Source: an uncultured Verrucomicrobiota bacterium (GTDB lineage Bacteria; Verrucomicrobiota; Kiritimatiellia; RFP12; UBA1067). Taken from it: DNA of 8,962 bases. Location of the stretch: NCBI GenBank assembly GCA_946615275.1, contig CAMOHV010000033.1, positions 1 to 8,962 of the forward strand, written 5' to 3'. Positions 8,101-8,962 of the stretch are shown in pieces; within the stretch, counting starts at the first letter, position 1; every line of letters begins with the position of its first letter. The notes beneath the pieces are model-generated. The model had not been told where the DNA came from. It was given only the letters and a program-made list of their open reading frames with translations, and did not search any database. Both the position numbers and the translations under genes were made by a program.

Positions 8101-8805
8101 GCCTTTCGCGCCGGAGGCCCATTTCGCGAATGGCGATCCCTCCACCTGGTCCCAGGCTCCAGTCAACGCGACGTCGGACCCGATGGGGCCGTAGAAGCCG
8201 ATGGCGCCAGTGCCCTGGTAAACTTGCTTCATGTCCACCTCCTGCTCGCGCACGGGATCGGAGTCGTTCGCGTACATGTCGGCGCGATGGTCGATGCGGC
8301 CGACGGAAAGCGTCACCTTGCCGTTGCCGGTCGTCATGCGCCAGTCGCCGGCCAGATGGAATGTCCCGGACAGTTCGCTCTTCACGTCTAGGGATGCGAA
8401 CACGAACATGTTGTTCCATCCGTTGATGCGCCCGGCGGCGACATAGGTGTTTCCTGAATACCCAGTGCTGTCGATGCGCAACTCGTCGCCCACGATGAAA
8501 CGCTGCGTCGATCCGCCCTTTATGCCGCCGATGTCGATGCCGCCCGCAGGAAGCATGACGAATCTCGTGCCAGAGATGCTAGAGCCGGAGAAGTCGGCCA
8601 CCTTGCCGACAGCGTCAGGCCATCCGCCTCCGGCGCTGGTCCAGTTGGCGGAGTCCGCCCATGAAAAGGCGTTTGTAGGGGTGAACCCTGCCGTCGTGTC
8701 AGCCGGGGAGAATGTGTATGGCACTGCAGGATCCGCGCCGTACGACGAGAATACGGCAGCGAGCGCGATCACCGTCAAAATGCTTTTCGTTGTTTCATTC
8801 TTCAT
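5128..8805 (-). CDS. Large secreted beta-rich protein with duplicated LamG/concanavalin-like modules
   Basis: This 1225-residue protein is probably exported to the cell surface or beyond. Residues 1-24 are a signal peptide ending S-Y-G-A. An N-terminal beta domain begins FSWADSANW (47-55), a pattern seen in autotransporter-like and PVC-type exported proteins. Residues 416-447 and 806-836 resemble autotransporter-associated repeats (GEGTLETG with EEGRLVM; GGGTLTI with QAGEVELV). Two related modules of about 220-235 residues lie at 543-763 and 847-1082; both keep W/L-x-D-A near the start, then I-F/V-FAV, and end in KW-x-G after a helix. The tail (about 1094-1205) is rich in Gly, Val and Glu. 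No C-terminal beta barrel, LPXTG, PEP-CTERM or type IX domain is visible; it ends GTRLIFR. I chose the ATG at 8805 over 8844 because AAGGAG is 9 nt upstream and the signal peptide begins there. No catalytic residues are recognised; adhesion or glycan binding is a guess. Confidence 0.85.
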   Translation of the reverse strand: MKNETTKSILTVIALAAVFSSYGADPAVPYTFSPADTTAGFTPTNAFSWADSANWTSAGGGWPDAVGKVADFSGSSISGTRFVMLPAGGIDIGGIKGGSTQRFIVGDELRIDSTGYSGNTYVAAGRINGWNNMFVFASLDVKSELSGTFHLAGDWRMTTGNGKVTLSVGRIDHRADMYANDSDPVREQEVDMKQVYQGTGAIGFYGPIGSDVALTGAWDQVEGSPFAKWASGAKGSLLPAGTIVTGAGVQPGTFLKRRFADSWIELSKPVTLTTNSNSLVFAPFAPTFHVTIPKWEANSGHQSYGIVLSKYRKADVLRVEIGTISVSVGAVGFFPVAVAQDGLHAGTLVLHDTTGFKDKLRADISHLELVPDKTANFFKNSDGIFFQNSGSQLRVTVTNASQTASLRTISNIQGRLFKDGEGTLETGFADAANTGYVIVEEGRLVMTNGSDAAVVELAQLCVSNGAVFALANDCRLAVTSSFDFVAGAAIELAEGARLTLPRGMVIPAGVSVIGAGVIAYQMPTDGESVLLATPEARVVGNPAFWIDACSLTNATPSGTLEADGDDVLVARWDDCRGGEAQGYMFCTNVALKPKLVTGAAPYVNIPNGGSYEALSALAWDRPLTNIRAVFAVMAGYPLCRCGSILGSTRRMARTDFLRGGNDNNNLFYPNRNTYVYLAPIYCDGVEKTYQNEKLNEGRLVVLEVHPTADATADAFGITDGNDMKNRFDLSGGGRVHEYIIYTNSLTYAERVAVADYLMMKWEGKHAIYEAADAEHRAGALSANGAVLGVDVPEGGYATAQSFDAPLVKTGGGTLTILETLSVTNIHVQAGEVELVSRDPLDKTKLPSAYLHLDASAEDAFEWKTTADGVKRVTKWNAASVGSKSAVLVREDSTNAPTVKTVAALGGLPVVDFGVAATTNNWANNFNPSLSFTGTRDIQTIFAVHGSAGGGNTLLGGASGRNDAPASAYLGIWRNMQSYVGDITRPIIDKPEGNNMDALRDLYLTEVKEDGVVVNQATKGFTGGYCLYSVRSTSKMSGNRIAAVHYGQTYGGVEFGELMYLTRYLNQEEFARTEAYFQKKWFGRTTPGWTPARAGEVVVDAGASLKVTGGSPLTARALGGGGSVAGDVVVEEGGEIVVVVPPGGVPGTLSVAGTVDLSGGGAVRLVGDVGALQPGDYTILSADVLLCDAAEWRCAAAASRYTLVVRRRGDRLVLTAAPKGTRLIFR
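5560..6267 (-). repeat. Second copy of the internal LamG-like module
   Basis: This encodes residues 847-1082 of the large secreted protein. Matching landmarks with the first copy are LHLDAS near the start, VTKWNA, IQTIFAVHG followed by a Gly-rich LLGG, and the closing GGVEFGELMYLTRYL then KKWFG. The copies are diverged at protein level, and I see no long identical DNA between them, so the duplication looks old. Confidence 0.6.
6517..7179 (-). repeat. First copy of the internal LamG-like module
   Basis: This encodes residues 543-763 of the large secreted protein. Landmarks are FWIDAC, VARWDDC, IRAVFAVMAG followed by CGSILGS, and GGRVHEYIIYTNSLTYAER closing with MKWEG. It is richer in Cys than the second copy (Cys549, 575, 586, 639, 641, 682), so disulfides may form here only. 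An autotransporter-type repeat segment separates the two copies. Confidence 0.6.
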
Positions 8806-8814
8806 GTCGATCCT

Positions 8815-8820
8815 CTCCTT
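8815..8820 (-). promoter_or_regulatory. Ribosome binding site of the large secreted protein
   Basis: AAGGAG followed by AGGAT gives a near-perfect Shine-Dalgarno 9 nt upstream of the ATG at 8805. It decides the start: the upstream in-frame ATG at 8844 would add 13 charged residues in front of the signal peptide and lacks a comparable site. Confidence 0.8.
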
Positions 8821-8835
8821 TTCCCTTTTTCCGAT

Positions 8836-8850
8836 GCGTGCCAAACACGC
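8836..8850 (-). promoter_or_regulatory. Small hairpin in the leader of the large secreted protein
   Basis: GCGTG and CACGC form a five-base-pair stem with a five-base loop, about 15 nt upstream of the ribosome binding site and inside the predicted leader. It may protect the mRNA 5' end. It is short and could be chance. Confidence 0.3.
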
Positions 8851-8867
8851 CCGAACACAATAAGAAT

Positions 8868-8897
8868 ATCATATCATATAGGTGCCATCTTACGCAA
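8868..8897 (-). promoter_or_regulatory. Probable promoter of the secreted protein-metallophosphatase operon
   Basis: An AT-rich stretch contains two overlapping TATGAT hexamers (8873-8878 and 8868-8873), each five of six to the -10 consensus. TTGCGT (8892-8897) sits 18 nt before the second but matches the -35 consensus only in its TTG. Transcription would start near 8861, leaving a leader of about 56 nt. The -10 is convincing and the -35 weak, so an activator or an alternative sigma factor is possible. Confidence 0.45.
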
Positions 8898-8936
8898 GCC
8901 CCCAAACAACCCAGGTGAGTAATGACACGTAGCGGA

Positions 8937-8946
8937 TGAGGCCTCA
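8937..8946. repeat. Perfect 10-bp palindrome near the right edge
   Basis: TGAGGCCTCA is a perfect palindrome about 40 nt upstream of the putative -35. It is followed by GGGGCCAGACCCT, itself an imperfect inverted repeat, which reaches the window edge. It could be an operator, the tail of an upstream transcription terminator, or the end of a dispersed element. The flanking sequence is outside the window. Confidence 0.35.
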
Positions 8947-8962
8947 CGAGGGGCCAGACCCT

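Noticed and set aside
8806..8844. Alternative start of the large secreted protein at 8844
   Set aside because: It adds a charged 13-residue leader before the signal peptide and would place the AAGGAG ribosome binding site inside the coding region.
1..8962. CRISPR array, tRNA, rRNA, transposase or phage-defence genes
   Set aside because: I saw no regularly spaced direct repeats, no cloverleaf or ribosomal signatures, and no transposase, nuclease or helicase motifs on either strand.

Overview
The window looks like a GC-rich chromosomal segment of a Gram-negative bacterium. Outer-membrane and exported proteins dominate: a trimeric-porin-like barrel ending in Phe, two Sec signal peptides on very large extracellular proteins, and an inner-membrane Na+ symporter. 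The large exported proteins combine concanavalin/LamG-like modules, autotransporter-associated-type beta repeats, GLUG-like repeats and a purple-acid-phosphatase-like enzyme. That style, with high GC, suggests the PVC superphylum, most likely Kiritimatiellota or a relative (Verrucomicrobiota/Lentisphaerota). This is an inference from protein style; no marker gene is present.

Everything convincingly coding is on the minus strand, so reading order runs from high to low coordinates. The right edge (8962 to 8806) is intergenic, with a palindrome, an AT-rich promoter-like stretch, a leader hairpin and a strong ribosome binding site. Next come two genes in tandem: a 1225-residue secreted beta-rich protein with an internal module duplication (8805-5128), and 17 nt later a 942-residue exported metallophosphatase fused to GLUG-like repeats (5110-2282). 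Both proteins end in a similar L-x-(I/F)-R peptide.

The 335-base gap 2281-1947 holds a short gene relic resembling a piece of an L-fucose/L-arabinose isomerase-like protein, two mutually exclusive hairpins directly abutting it, and a near-consensus sigma70-type promoter. That promoter drives a second operon: a DcaP-like porin (1946-474) whose TGA stop overlaps by one base (TGATG) the ATG of an NSS-family Na+:solute symporter (474 to beyond position 1).

Functionally, the second operon reads as a two-membrane uptake route: the porin admits a small, probably amino-acid-like solute and the symporter takes it into the cytoplasm. The first operon reads as a surface or secreted pair, a large adhesive or binding protein plus a phosphoesterase; their substrates cannot be read from the sequence. 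I see no CRISPR array, tRNA, rRNA, transposase or defence system. The best candidates for something undescribed are the shared C-terminal tetrapeptide pattern, the duplicated-module secreted protein, the variant metallophosphatase fusion, and the relic/hairpin junction.
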